From JAKAGZ01 sp963772675 (GTDB taxonomy: Bacteria; Bacteroidota; Ignavibacteria; Ignavibacteriales; Ignavibacteriaceae), in contig CAVYYF010000010.1 of the NCBI GenBank assembly GCA_963772675.1, positions 124,001-188,000 of the forward strand: DNA of 64,000 bases. Direction: 5' to 3'. How positions within the stretch are numbered: the stretch's first letter is position 1; each line of letters begins with the position of its first letter. Under the pieces are notes generated by a model. That model saw nothing but the letters and a program-made list of their open reading frames with translations, made no database searches and was not told the origin of the DNA. Both the position numbers and the translations under genes were made by a program. Below, one piece after another: positions 54,231 to 63,196 of the stretch.

Positions 54231-56082
54231 AATTAGTTGCTCCACAAATTTCATATTCCGGGTATTTCTTTTTTATAGTAGCTTTTAAATAAGCAATTTT
54301 GGTTTGCATCAGACTAAGCAGCCTATGATACTCCGGTTCATCTCTAAGGTTTTCAAAATAAGGATACAAGGTGTTTCTTCTTATATCAAGCCAGCCTTCC
54401 TGAATTGCTTTTTCCCAGGCTTCAAAGGCTTTATCCTTTTCATTAAGAATTGCATAGATTTCAGCCAAAGCATTATAATCCATAGTAGAAGCATTATCAG
54501 GGTTATCTCTTAGCTCTTCAACGTATTCCTTCTTTTCATCTTCTAAAATTTTCATTGCTTCTTTCTTTTTATTCAGCTTTAAAAGATTGAATGCGTAAAA
54601 ATATTCGGGATTATCGGTCCCTGCCTGCTTCATATAATTATCGAGGTATTCTTTTGATAATTCATAATTGCCCAATACCGCTTCTATCTGGCTTTTAAAA
54701 AACCAGCCCAACACCAATTTATCATTGACAGCAAATGCTTGCGCAGTAGTTGTTTTTGCCTCATCAAATTTACCTGCATAAAGATAAATCCCACCTACGA
54801 ACATTCGTAAAAAAGCATTGTCCGGATCGAGCAAAACAGCTTTTTTACCCCATTCAATTGCAAGACTATCGCATAATAAATATTTATAGACATTACCTAT
54901 GCTTATAATTACCCACACATTATCAGGTTCCAGGGTATTTGCTCTTCTTAACCAATAAAATGAATCGTCATAGTTTCCCAGGTCTAATTTTATCAGGGCA
55001 TAGTTAAGCATTGCCGATGCAAAATTTGGGTTCAGTTTTATTGCTTTTTCATAATTAACCAAAGCTAATCCCCGCTTTCCTAAATTATCATAAGTTAAAC
55101 CAATAGCTTTGTAGCCTTCTGGTAAATCGGGATTTAGCCTTAATGCTTTTTTACTTAAGGCGAGGGATGAATCATACAGTTCTTGGGAATATCCAAATTT
55201 TCCAACTCTCTGGTTATATGCATCAGCTAATCCAGCGTAGGCCAAAGCATAATTTGAATCTATTTCCAACGCTTTATTAAACAGATCAATGGCTTTATCA
55301 TTGTCCTCGTTGGTATAGTTATAATAGAAATGTCTTCCTTTTAAGTAGTATGTATAGGCATCAATGTCTATAGTGTTTTTAGTTTCAATTAATTTCTTCT
55401 CAAGCGGTAACAGGTTTGCCTGCAGTGCTGTTGCAATTTTTTCCGCAATCTCTGTTTGAATAGCAAAAATATCTTTCATCTCACGATCGTATGATTGCGA
55501 CCAGATGTGAGCATCGTGGACTGCATCAATTAATTGCCCGACAATTCTAACCCTGTCACCATCACGTCTTACGCTGCCTTCAAGTATTGTTTCAGCTCCA
55601 AGCTCTTTGCCGATTTCCCTTATGCTTTTCTTGGTGTTTTTGTATTTCATAACGGATGTCCGCGAAATAACTTTTAATCCACTGGCTTTCGATAAGTTTG
55701 TAAGTATATCTTCAGTAACTCCGTCGCTGAAATATTCATCTTCCTTTGAGTCACTCATATTTTCAAATGGCAGAACTGCGATTGAATTTGCCTGCATATC
55801 AACATTGATTTCTTCTGAAGGAGATAAAACAACTATATATAAAGTTGAAAAAAACAGAACCACAATTATTGAATGAAATACAGCTTCGATAAAGGTGATA
55901 CGTTGGGGACCTTCTTTACCATGAAACCAGCTTATTATTAGTGTAACAAAAAATCCCGATACTAGGGTAATCAAAACAGAGTTAAAAATAAATGAAGGCA
56001 GATCGTAACGAAAACTGAATAATTGCGTAGTTCCGAGTATGGTTAAGCTTGTACTTACATAAATAGTAACCCATTTACGTAT
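54229..56082 (-). CDS. TolB-N-like/TPR membrane protein (adenylate cyclase-associated family)
   Basis: A protein of about 617 residues if started at 56082. N-terminal part: RKWVTIYVSTSLTILGT, then LPSFIFNSVLITLVSGFFVT and a helix ending about residue 90 (three helices), then the FlgO/TolB-like domain (SIAVLPFENMSDSKEDEYF, SRTSVMKYKNTKKSIREIG, ETILEGSVRRDGDRVRIVGQ) and about nine TPR repeats from KGRHFYYNYTNEDNDKAIDL. There is no ATG: the longest conventional start is TTG 55974, but a GGAG site sits 6 nt from ATA at 56082, and the extra 36 residues match the known family N-terminus, so 56082 is preferred. The function is signalling or scaffolding, by family inference. Confidence 0.68.
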   Translation of the reverse strand: MRKWVTIYVSTSLTILGTTQLFSFRYDLPSFIFNSVLITLVSGFFVTLIISWFHGKEGPQRITFIEAVFHSIIVVLFFSTLYIVVLSPSEEINVDMQANSIAVLPFENMSDSKEDEYFSDGVTEDILTNLSKASGLKVISRTSVMKYKNTKKSIREIGKELGAETILEGSVRRDGDRVRIVGQLIDAVHDAHIWSQSYDREMKDIFAIQTEIAEKIATALQANLLPLEKKLIETKNTIDIDAYTYYLKGRHFYYNYTNEDNDKAIDLFNKALEIDSNYALAYAGLADAYNQRVGKFGYSQELYDSSLALSKKALRLNPDLPEGYKAIGLTYDNLGKRGLALVNYEKAIKLNPNFASAMLNYALIKLDLGNYDDSFYWLRRANTLEPDNVWVIISIGNVYKYLLCDSLAIEWGKKAVLLDPDNAFLRMFVGGIYLYAGKFDEAKTTTAQAFAVNDKLVLGWFFKSQIEAVLGNYELSKEYLDNYMKQAGTDNPEYFYAFNLLKLNKKKEAMKILEDEKKEYVEELRDNPDNASTMDYNALAEIYAILNEKDKAFEAWEKAIQEGWLDIRRNTLYPYFENLRDEPEYHRLLSLMQTKIAYLKATIKKKYPEYEICGATN

Positions 56083-56471
56083 TTTTCGCTCCTATTATTT
56101 CTTCATTAAGTCTTATTGAAAAATTTCATCTATTATATTATATAATTTTATAGAGTAGGTAAATAACAGCTAAATTTGGTTTAATGTATTATAATTATGT
56201 TAAAGTTGCAGAAAACCTGTTGACAATTATTATAATCTAAGTAATTTCTTCAAAACATTATAATGCCAGGCTCATTTAATTGCTCTTCACAAATAGACAA
56301 GAGGTTTGTTCCGCTTTCGCCCAAATCAAAAAAAAATGACAATACTTGTGATCCTAAAATATCATTTCACAAAAAGCTTTAACCCCGCCTGCTATTTCCC
56401 CTTTTTCCTATAACACTTCTTTTTTCGATTTAAATTATTTTATAAAAACCAATTTCCCCAAAAATGGAATT

Positions 56472-56503
56472 TAAAAAGCCCGCCAACAGGGATGTTGACA
56501 GGC
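56472..56503 (-). terminator. Terminator-like hairpin
   Basis: Minus-strand stem GCCTGTCAAC/GTTGGCGGGC (two wobble pairs) with a 6-nt loop, followed by TTTTTAAATT. It may end the transcript to which the remnant at 56655 belonged. Confidence 0.6.
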
Positions 56504-56654
56504 TCAACCGCTTAAGTCAAACAGGTGGGGGAAGACCTGTCTAACACGGTTTATTAAAAAATATTGTTTGAATGGTTAGGATCGGCTACCCATTGAGAAC
56601 AAAAGTAAAAAGTTATTTTACCAAAATCAATAACCATTTTAGCTCTCTCCCTTA

Positions 56655-56785
56655 CTACGGCAGTTTCATTTTTTTCATAAATGCTGTGTACGCGGGTCTT
56701 TGATTGTATTACGCAGCAGCGGGAAGTCTACCATCTCCGCAAGACTACCATTCCTCTGATTGTAAGCGCGTTCCAGCCACTCAAA
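56655..56785 (-). pseudogene. 3' remnant of a second TolB-like/TPR protein
   Basis: The minus strand reads WLERAYNQRNGSLAEMVDFP, LLRNTIKDPR, and after a frame change YTAFMKKMKLP then a TAG stop (56657-56655). That is the typical last block of the family represented at 54229. A stop lies upstream, so only about 45 codons remain. Another copy of the gene likely stood here. Confidence 0.65.
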
Positions 56786-56881
56786 CTAAATCAAATTATT
56801 ATTTTTATACTTTATTAAAACTGAATTAACAATCCAGCGGGTTTAGGGAATAAGGAGTTCTGAATCTCGTTGGAGGTAAAG

Positions 56882-56907
56882 TAAAAAAGCCCTGGGATTC
56901 AGGGCTT
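56882..56907 (-). terminator. Terminator of tRNA-Asn
   Basis: AGCCCTG (56888-56894) pairs with CAGGGCT (56900-56906), T-rich on the minus strand immediately downstream of the tRNA gene. Confidence 0.75.
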
Positions 56908-56915
56908 GGGTGTCG

Positions 56916-56987
56916 CTCCGCAGACAGGACTCGAACCTGTAACCCTCCGGTTAACAGCCGGATGCTCCACCATTGAGCTACTGCGGA
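56916..56987 (-). tRNA. tRNA-Asn (anticodon GUU)
   Basis: The reverse complement is a 72-nt tRNA: acceptor TCCGCAG/CTGCGGA, D arm GTAGCTCAATGGTGGAGC, anticodon loop CTGTTAA with GTT, T arm AGGTTCGAGTCCT, discriminator G. It is encoded without CCA. Confidence 0.97.
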
Positions 56988-57252
56988 ATATTTCTTTAGC
57001 AACGAAAAACAAAATTACAGACTGTGGACCTGTTTGTCAAGTAAATATACCTTATAATTCACTGTTTTGGTATTATTTGAAATAAATGGAGGATGTTTTT
57101 ATATAAAAATATTTGTTTATATTAGTTATGTATAAAGAATGCAAGTTACGTCAGGAAATTATAGTGAAAGTTTCAAAAGGGGAGGCTTAATTCAAACCTC
57201 CTTCCGGCAATTTATCCAAAAAATTATATTCTAATTGGGAAAGAGGTGTAAT

Positions 57253-59473
57253 ATGTGTAATTGGAAATTCATAACTGGCAAAATGTTCATTATAGTCCAA
57301 CTTTTAATTTTCTTTTTATTCCTTTTTAATAGACAGGATATATTTGCCCAGCAGAAAACATTAACGGTTGAAACACCAACTCTTTCTGCAGGTGCAGAGT
57401 ACTCGCAATTTTTAGAGAAACAAAAATTGTTAGGCAATGCTAAAGCATTAGAATTTAATGGTGTGATTTCCCAGCTGCAAAAGCCTGGTAATATTGCTGC
57501 TATTACAACATATGAAGGAATTAATTTTGATGTAGATGCTTTGAATTCAGGTTACTATCATATTCCTCCTGATCCAATTGGTGCGGTAGGTCCAAATCAT
57601 TTGGTTTCCGTAACAAATACTTCTATTGAGTGGTTTTCAAAGTCAACCGGAGCAAGGTTAAATAGCCAAAGGCTTGGAATGAATGCTACAAACGCTGCCG
57701 GAAGCTTTTTTGAATCATTATCACCAGAAACAGGCACATTTGATCCAAAAGTAATCTATGATCAATACAATGGAAGATTTGTTGTCACAGCATTCGAAAC
57801 CACAACTTCACCATAATAAATCAAAGATTTTTATTGCAGTATCAAAATCAAGTGATCCAACAGCTGGCTGGTGGTTTACAGAAATAAATTCTGCAATTAC
57901 TATTGGGACATTATCTTATGTAGATTATCCAGGTTTAGCTGTTAGCAGCACGGGAATATATATAACTGCAAATATGTTCAGTTTCTCTACTGGACATACA
58001 CAGGTGGAAGATTATGGATAATTGATAAAGACCCGCTCTATTCAGGTGGAACAGCTACTTCAATAGTCAGGGATGCTATAACTGCAGGCAAGTGGGTATA
58101 ATGCTACATATCAACCAACCCAAATGTTTGGTACTGCGCAAAGTGGTGTTGGAACTTTTTTAGTTCTATATAGCGGTTTAAGCAATGGAACAAATGAATC
58201 TGTGAATGTTATTCGCGTAAGCAATTCTCTTACCAATCCCACTTTTACTGGGCAAGATGTATCTCTTGGAAACATTGATAACACAGGAGGTTCTTATTTG
58301 GATGCACCTCAACAGGGTACCTCCACTTTAATAAGCACAAATGATAGAAGAACTCAAAACGCTGTTTGGCGAAATAATGCTTTGTGGACGGCCTTTACAG
58401 TTGTACCAAATTCAGGTGCTGATGCGGGACAAGTTACTGCGCATTGGGTTAAAATAAATACTGGTACTTTAAGTTCCTTATCAGTTGCGGATCAAGGAAA
58501 TATTGGAGGAGAAGATATTGCAACTGGTACATATACTTTTTTCCCTTCTATTTCAGTGAATTCTAATGGTGATGCAATTATTGGGTTTGCGGCATCAGGA
58601 CCAAATATTTACCCCGGCGCTTACTATGCTGGAAGATATTCTTCAACACCGACAGGAACCGTTTTAGCTTCGCAGGTAGTAAGAACTGGAGTAGACTACT
58701 ATGTACGACAATTTGGCGGCACAAGAAATCGTTGGGGAGACTACTCTGGGTCGTGTGTTGACCCAAGTAATGATTTGACATTTTATATCTTTAACCAATA
58801 CGCCTTAACGCGAGGAAGTATATTGACCGCTTATCCAACTGAAGATGGACGATGGGGAACAGCCTGGGGTGTTGTTCCAACATCAGAATTACCTGTTGAA
58901 TTAACGAATTTTTCATCAGTAGTTAATAATGGGATAGTAAATTTATCCTGGCAGACAGCAACCGAAACAAATAATTACGGATTTGATGTTGAGAGAAAAG
59001 TTGTTAGTGATCAGCAATCAGTATTTGAAAAAATTGGATTTGTATCTGGTGCAGGAAACAGCAACGCCCCCAAAGATTATTCTTTTACCGATCAACCAAC
59101 AGGCGGGACAAAATTTTCGTACAGGTTAAAACAAATTGATAACGATGGAAATTATAAATATTACGATGCAATAAATGTAACACTTTCGGAGAACCAGACT
59201 GCAGAATTAATGCAGAATAGTCCTAATCCATTTAATCCATCAACAGCAATTAAGTTTTATATTTCGAAAAGTTCAAACGTATCGATAAAAATTTACGATA
59301 TGCTAGGGAAGGAAGTTACTACATTGGTGGACCGTCAAACAGATGCAGGTTATCATATTGTTTACTGGAATGGCAATGATAAATACGGCAGCGATGTATC
59401 AAGCGGTGTTTATCTTTACAAACTGACTGCCGGAAGTTTTACTCAAACCAAAAAGATGTTAATGTTGAAATGA
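57253..59473 (+). pseudogene. T9SS cargo protein (VCBS/beta-propeller-like), frameshifted
   Basis: The reconstructed protein is about 735 residues: ATG 57253 after AGAGGTG, signal peptide ending QDIFAQ, then a large passenger with LNSGYYHIPPDPIGAVGPNH, FVVTAFETTTSP | NKSKIFIAVSKSSDPTAGW, and VLYSGLSNGTNESVNVIRVS. Near the end is a short Ig-like part with LPVELTNFSSVVNNG and a type A sorting domain with LMQNSPNPFNPSTAIKFYI and KEVTTLVDRQTDAGYH, ending KKMLMLK. Breaks are near 57806, 58015 and 58095; the final piece from 58124 is open. Surface protein of unknown ligand. Confidence 0.7.
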
Positions 59474-59478
59474 TTTTT

Positions 59479-59515
59479 ATACCGATACCATCCCTTTAAG
59501 GGATGGTATCGGTAT
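59479..59515. terminator. Perfect 18-bp palindrome after the T9SS cargo gene
   Basis: ATACCGATACCATCCCTT (59479-59496) and its exact reverse complement (59498-59515), one base apart. It has no T-run on the plus strand, so it may act as a stable 3' structure or a bidirectional terminator. Confidence 0.55.
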
Positions 59516-59599
59516 GGAAAAATAATCTTGTTAAAATGAAAATGTAAGCCGGATAGAAATAATCCATTTTTTTTGAAATAACTACTTTGTTTTTTCTGG

Positions 59600-60595
59600 T
59601 TATTTCACAAGTTCCAGTTTATCAAGCTCTTTGTTAATAAAGTTAATATCATCTTCACTTAATTTTATTTCCACTGCTTTTGCATTTTCACCTGCCTGTT
59701 TTGGGTTGCGCGCTCCGACCAGAGCTATAGTAATTCCCGGCTGTTCTATTGTCCAGCGGATAACTAATTGGGCAAGGGTTGCATGTTTCTCGTCAGCTAT
59801 TCGTTTAATTTTATTGAGGAAGTCATTTGTACGTTTAATATTTTCATCACTAAAATAAAATAATCCACCCCGGTGATCGCCTTCTCCAAACTGGTATCCA
59901 GGTTTCATTTTGCCAGTTAACAGCCCGCGTTGTAAAGGACTGTAAGCAAGTATCGATTTTTTATTTTCGAGTACATACGGAACTAATTCTTTTTCTATAT
60001 CACGCCTGACCATACAGTATGGTACCTGGTCTGAAACAAGAGTAATATATTTCTCGGCTTCATTCATTAGTTTTACATCGTAATTACAAACTCCCGCATA
60101 CCTGACTTTTCCTTGTTCTATAAGCTGGCTGATAGCCTCCATTGTTTCCTGTATTGATGTAGTCGGATCAGCCCAGTGAATTTGATAAAGGTCTATATAA
60201 TCAGTTCCGAGTCTTTTCAAACTTTCTTCACATTCTTTTATAATGCTTTCTTTGGCAGCGTACTTGTTGAGTTTAATAGGATTACCATTGGCATCCTTGC
60301 TATCAAAATAGAATTTACCTTTTGTCGTATCCCATCGCAAACCATACTTGGTTAAAATCTGTATTTTATCACGGGGGAGAGATTTTATAGCTTCGCCGAC
60401 TATTTCCTCACTTTTTCCCTGTCCATAAGCCGGGGCAGTGTCAATAGAAGTTACACCTAAATCGTATGCAGTCATAATGGCATTTACCGAATCATTTTCT
60501 TCCGTTCCGCCCCACATCCATCCGCCTGCAGCCCATGCACCAAATGCTATGGCTGAAATACTTAATTCTGAGTTCCCTAATTTTCTGAATATCAT
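59600..60595 (-). CDS. Aldo/keto reductase
   Basis: A 331-residue NADPH-dependent reductase of the AKR family. The catalytic tetrad is present: Asp and Tyr in DTAPAYGQGKSEE (about residues 53-65), Lys in ILTKYGLRW and His in LYQIHWADPT. The N-terminus has ISAIAFGAWAAGGWMWGGTE, and the C-terminus has the cofactor-binding VALVGARNPKQAGENAKA. The sequence resembles general bacterial aldo-keto reductases that use aldehydes; substrate unknown. Intact and monocistronic, in a cluster of otherwise unrelated genes. Confidence 0.9.
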   Translation of the reverse strand: MIFRKLGNSELSISAIAFGAWAAGGWMWGGTEENDSVNAIMTAYDLGVTSIDTAPAYGQGKSEEIVGEAIKSLPRDKIQILTKYGLRWDTTKGKFYFDSKDANGNPIKLNKYAAKESIIKECEESLKRLGTDYIDLYQIHWADPTTSIQETMEAISQLIEQGKVRYAGVCNYDVKLMNEAEKYITLVSDQVPYCMVRRDIEKELVPYVLENKKSILAYSPLQRGLLTGKMKPGYQFGEGDHRGGLFYFSDENIKRTNDFLNKIKRIADEKHATLAQLVIRWTIEQPGITIALVGARNPKQAGENAKAVEIKLSEDDINFINKELDKLELVK

Positions 60596-60850
60596 TTCGT
60601 TCCTGCTTAAATTTTATTATCTAATATTAAATAATCTATTACTAAATCCTCTGTCATAAAATATTAGATTGAAATATTTATGGCAAGTACTTATATAATT
60701 ATTCTAGAATATGACTATTAACGGTGTGATAAATAAACCCTTCATCAAAACAGTTTTTGTGTCCATATTGCAATTTATAATAATTGTGTTTACATAATTA
60801 ACTAAATGTCCTATATTATGTATTATGATAGCAAATATGAGGGGCATAAA

Positions 60851-61882
60851 TTGAGAAGAATTACTTACCGGAATATAATTTTAGTAATTATATTTTCATT
60901 TTTTTTAACAGGATGTTTAAAAGATAAGGTTAATCCTTTTAGTAGTTTTGTTACAAGTGATACCATTGATATGTTGACCTACCTCGAATCAAATGGTGAT
61001 ATAATTAATTCTCGTAGTACTTTAAGTGCATTTGTTAATGCCCAAGACCTTTATTCCAATCTTTCAAATTATGTCATCCTTGATATTAGAGACCCCCAGT
61101 TATTTTCTGATGGACATATCAGTGGTGCAATAAATATACAGAGTTCAGATTTATTGACTAAAGTTAAAAGTAGTGGTTCATCCAATGTAATACTGGTCAG
61201 CCAGAATGGACAGTCGGCAAGTTATTACGGTGGCTTGCTCAGGCTAGATGGATTAAGCAATGTTTATATTCTTGAATTTGGAATGGCGGGATGGAACAGT
61301 CATTTCGCTTCTCAATGGGAATACTATAATGGCTTAATAACCACCGGAAATAAGTATTTTAATAATGTGTTCTATGAAAGAGGGCCCTATACTTCTTTAC
61401 CGGAAGTAAAATTAAATACGTCAGGCGATATAAAAGATAAGATAGAACAACGTATACAGGATTTATTATCTCAAAAATTTGACGATATAGTAACATTACA
61501 AAGTACGTTCGAACTTTCAGTTTTACCTGAAAATGTTTTTAGTGCTGGTATATTTTCAATAACTGATAGTACTTTTGGTGATCAGTATATAGCATGCTAT
61601 GATACATTTTTTACTTATGCAGTTGCTCTTCACGATGTTAGACCTCCAATGCACGCACCTCATTCTGTTCTATATACCTATTATAATGATTTAGGATCAG
61701 CTTATTATTTACAAACAATTCCCAGCAATAAAAAGGTTGTGATGTATAGCAAAAGTGGACATCAAAGCGCATTTGCAACTGCATATTTAAGATTACTTGG
61801 ATATAATGCCAGGTCAATGTTATTTGGTGCAACCTGGTTAAGCCCATTCCCCGGCTCGATGAATTACCCTTACGTGAATTAA
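60851..61882 (+). CDS. Lipoprotein with two Cys-to-Ser rhodanese-like domains (copy 1)
   Basis: A 343-residue lipoprotein. The start is TTG 60851, with GAGGGG about 6 nt upstream, chosen because copies 2 and 3 share this pattern; an upstream ATG at 60806 is open but lacks a site. Lipobox FLTGC gives Cys22. Domain 1 (about 65-165): YVILDIRDPQLFSDGHISGA, then the active loop VSQNGQSAS where Ser replaces Cys. Domain 2 (about 260-343): KKVVMYSKSGHQSAFATAYL, again Ser for Cys, ending FGATWLSPFPG. Between them lie HPPHS-like His motifs. The loops suggest no sulfur transferase activity. The function is unknown. The gene is the first of three tandem copies. Confidence 0.8.
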   Translation: MRRITYRNIILVIIFSFFLTGCLKDKVNPFSSFVTSDTIDMLTYLESNGDIINSRSTLSAFVNAQDLYSNLSNYVILDIRDPQLFSDGHISGAINIQSSDLLTKVKSSGSSNVILVSQNGQSASYYGGLLRLDGLSNVYILEFGMAGWNSHFASQWEYYNGLITTGNKYFNNVFYERGPYTSLPEVKLNTSGDIKDKIEQRIQDLLSQKFDDIVTLQSTFELSVLPENVFSAGIFSITDSTFGDQYIACYDTFFTYAVALHDVRPPMHAPHSVLYTYYNDLGSAYYLQTIPSNKKVVMYSKSGHQSAFATAYLRLLGYNARSMLFGATWLSPFPGSMNYPYVN

Positions 61883-62031
61883 CCCCAAAAACTATGTCAA
61901 TTTATTTAATATATAATTTTTACTAATTACTGATATATTATCTCTTTATCAGGTAACGTAAATTTGCCTATTATTTATAAATTTACATTAAAATTATTTA
62001 TATTAAATGTGATAAAACGAGAGAGGTAAAG
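61883..62031. repeat. Intergenic unit 1 of the tandem array
   Basis: The spacer between copies 1 and 2 contains AAAAACTATGTCAATTTATT and ACGTAAATTTGCCT, repeated in the spacer at 63067-63196, so the duplicated unit includes the upstream region and ribosome site. Repeat length about 1.17 kb. Confidence 0.7.
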
Positions 62032-63066
62032 TTGAAAAAAACCATCATCATTAAGAGAATTTGTTTGTTTCTTCTCTTATTTATGCTTGCTGGTTGTTTA
62101 AAGGACAATCCTCTTACTGCTGACAATTTTATCACTACTGATACAATTAATATGTTGACCTATCTTGAATCAAATGGTGATATAATTAATTCTCGTAGTA
62201 CTTTAAGTACATTTCTTAATGCTCAAGACCTTTATTCCAATCTTTCAAATTATGTCATCCTTGATATAAGAGACCCCCAGTTATTTGCAGATGGACATAT
62301 CAGTGGGGCAATAAATGTACAGAGTTCAGATTTATTGACTAAAGTTAAAAGTAGTGGTTCATCAAATGTAATACTGGTCAGCCAGAATGGACAGTCAGCA
62401 AGTTATTACGGCGGCTTGGTTAGATTAGATGGACTGAATAATGTGTATGTCCTGAAATTTGGTATGGCAGGATGGAATAGTCATTTTGCAGGTCCGTGGG
62501 ACCAAAATAATGGACTAACGCCTTCCGGCTTTAAATATTTTAATAATGCGTTTTATAATAGAGGACCATATACAAATTTACCGTCAGTCAATTTAAGCGG
62601 ATCTGGTGATATCAAATCAAAAATAGAAACAAGAATTCAGAGCTTATTATCGGAAAAATTTGATGATGGAATTAACCTTGAAGATTCATCTTTACTGACA
62701 GCAAAATCAGTATATGTATTTAATGAAGGTATCTATTTCGCTGCTGATAGTACTTTTGGTGACCAATATATAGCATGCTATGATACATTTTTTGTTTACC
62801 AAGAAGGGGGGTCTCGCGATGTTACAATACCAATGCACCCACCTCATTCAGTTCTATATACCTATTACAATGATTTAAAATCAGTTTATTATTTACAAAC
62901 AATTCCCAGCAATAAAAAGGTCGTGATGTATAGCAAAAGTGGACATCAAAGCGCATTTGCAACTGCATATTTAAGATTGCTTGGATATAATGCCAGGTCA
63001 TTGTTATTTGGTGCAACCTGGTTAAGCCCATTCCCCGGTTCGATGAATTATCCTTACGTGAATTAA
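62032..63066 (+). CDS. Lipoprotein with two Cys-to-Ser rhodanese-like domains (copy 2)
   Basis: A 344-residue tandem paralog of the gene at 60851. TTG start 62032 is behind GAGAGG; lipobox LMLAGC (Cys22). Domain 1 has YVILDIRDPQLFADGHISGA and the loop VSQNGQSAS; domain 2 has KKVVMYSKSGHQSAFATAYL. The middle contains QYIACYDTFF and MHPPHSVLYTYY. Nearly identical at the C-terminal half to copy 1; the first 40 residues and the linker differ most. Divergence across copies suggests selection on a shared fold. Confidence 0.8.
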   Translation: MKKTIIIKRICLFLLLFMLAGCLKDNPLTADNFITTDTINMLTYLESNGDIINSRSTLSTFLNAQDLYSNLSNYVILDIRDPQLFADGHISGAINVQSSDLLTKVKSSGSSNVILVSQNGQSASYYGGLVRLDGLNNVYVLKFGMAGWNSHFAGPWDQNNGLTPSGFKYFNNAFYNRGPYTNLPSVNLSGSGDIKSKIETRIQSLLSEKFDDGINLEDSSLLTAKSVYVFNEGIYFAADSTFGDQYIACYDTFFVYQEGGSRDVTIPMHPPHSVLYTYYNDLKSVYYLQTIPSNKKVVMYSKSGHQSAFATAYLRLLGYNARSLLFGATWLSPFPGSMNYPYVN

Positions 63067-63196
63067 CCTCAAAAACTATGTCAATTTATTTAATTTATAA
63101 TTTTTACTAATTACTGATATATTATCTCTTTATCAGGTAACGTAAATTTGCCTTAAAATTATTTATATTAAATGTGATAAAACGGGAGAGGGAAAA
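63067..63196. repeat. Intergenic unit 2 of the tandem array
   Basis: Nearly the same sequence as 61883-62031, with a roughly 20-bp deletion after AATTTGCCT and GGGAGAGGG replacing GAGAGAGG before the TTG start. Confidence 0.7.

Larger units (their letters stand above)
56083..56881. other. Intergenic region with hairpins and a TPR-family remnant
   Basis: About 800 bp without a full gene. It contains a terminator-like hairpin on the minus strand at 56478-56503 (GCCTGTCAAC/GTTGGCGGGC, followed by TTTTT), a small hairpin ACAGGT/ACCTGT near 56521-56541, and the remnant at 56655-56785. The rest is low-complexity AT-rich DNA. Confidence 0.5.

Noticed and set aside
56219..56240. TTGACA and TATAAT close together
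   Set aside because: Spacing is about 5 bp instead of 16-18, so it is not a sigma70-type promoter; also this group uses different promoter patterns.
61638..63031. Two matching minus-strand frames in rhodanese copies 1 and 2
   Set aside because: They reflect the duplicated DNA on the opposite strand and have no start signals.
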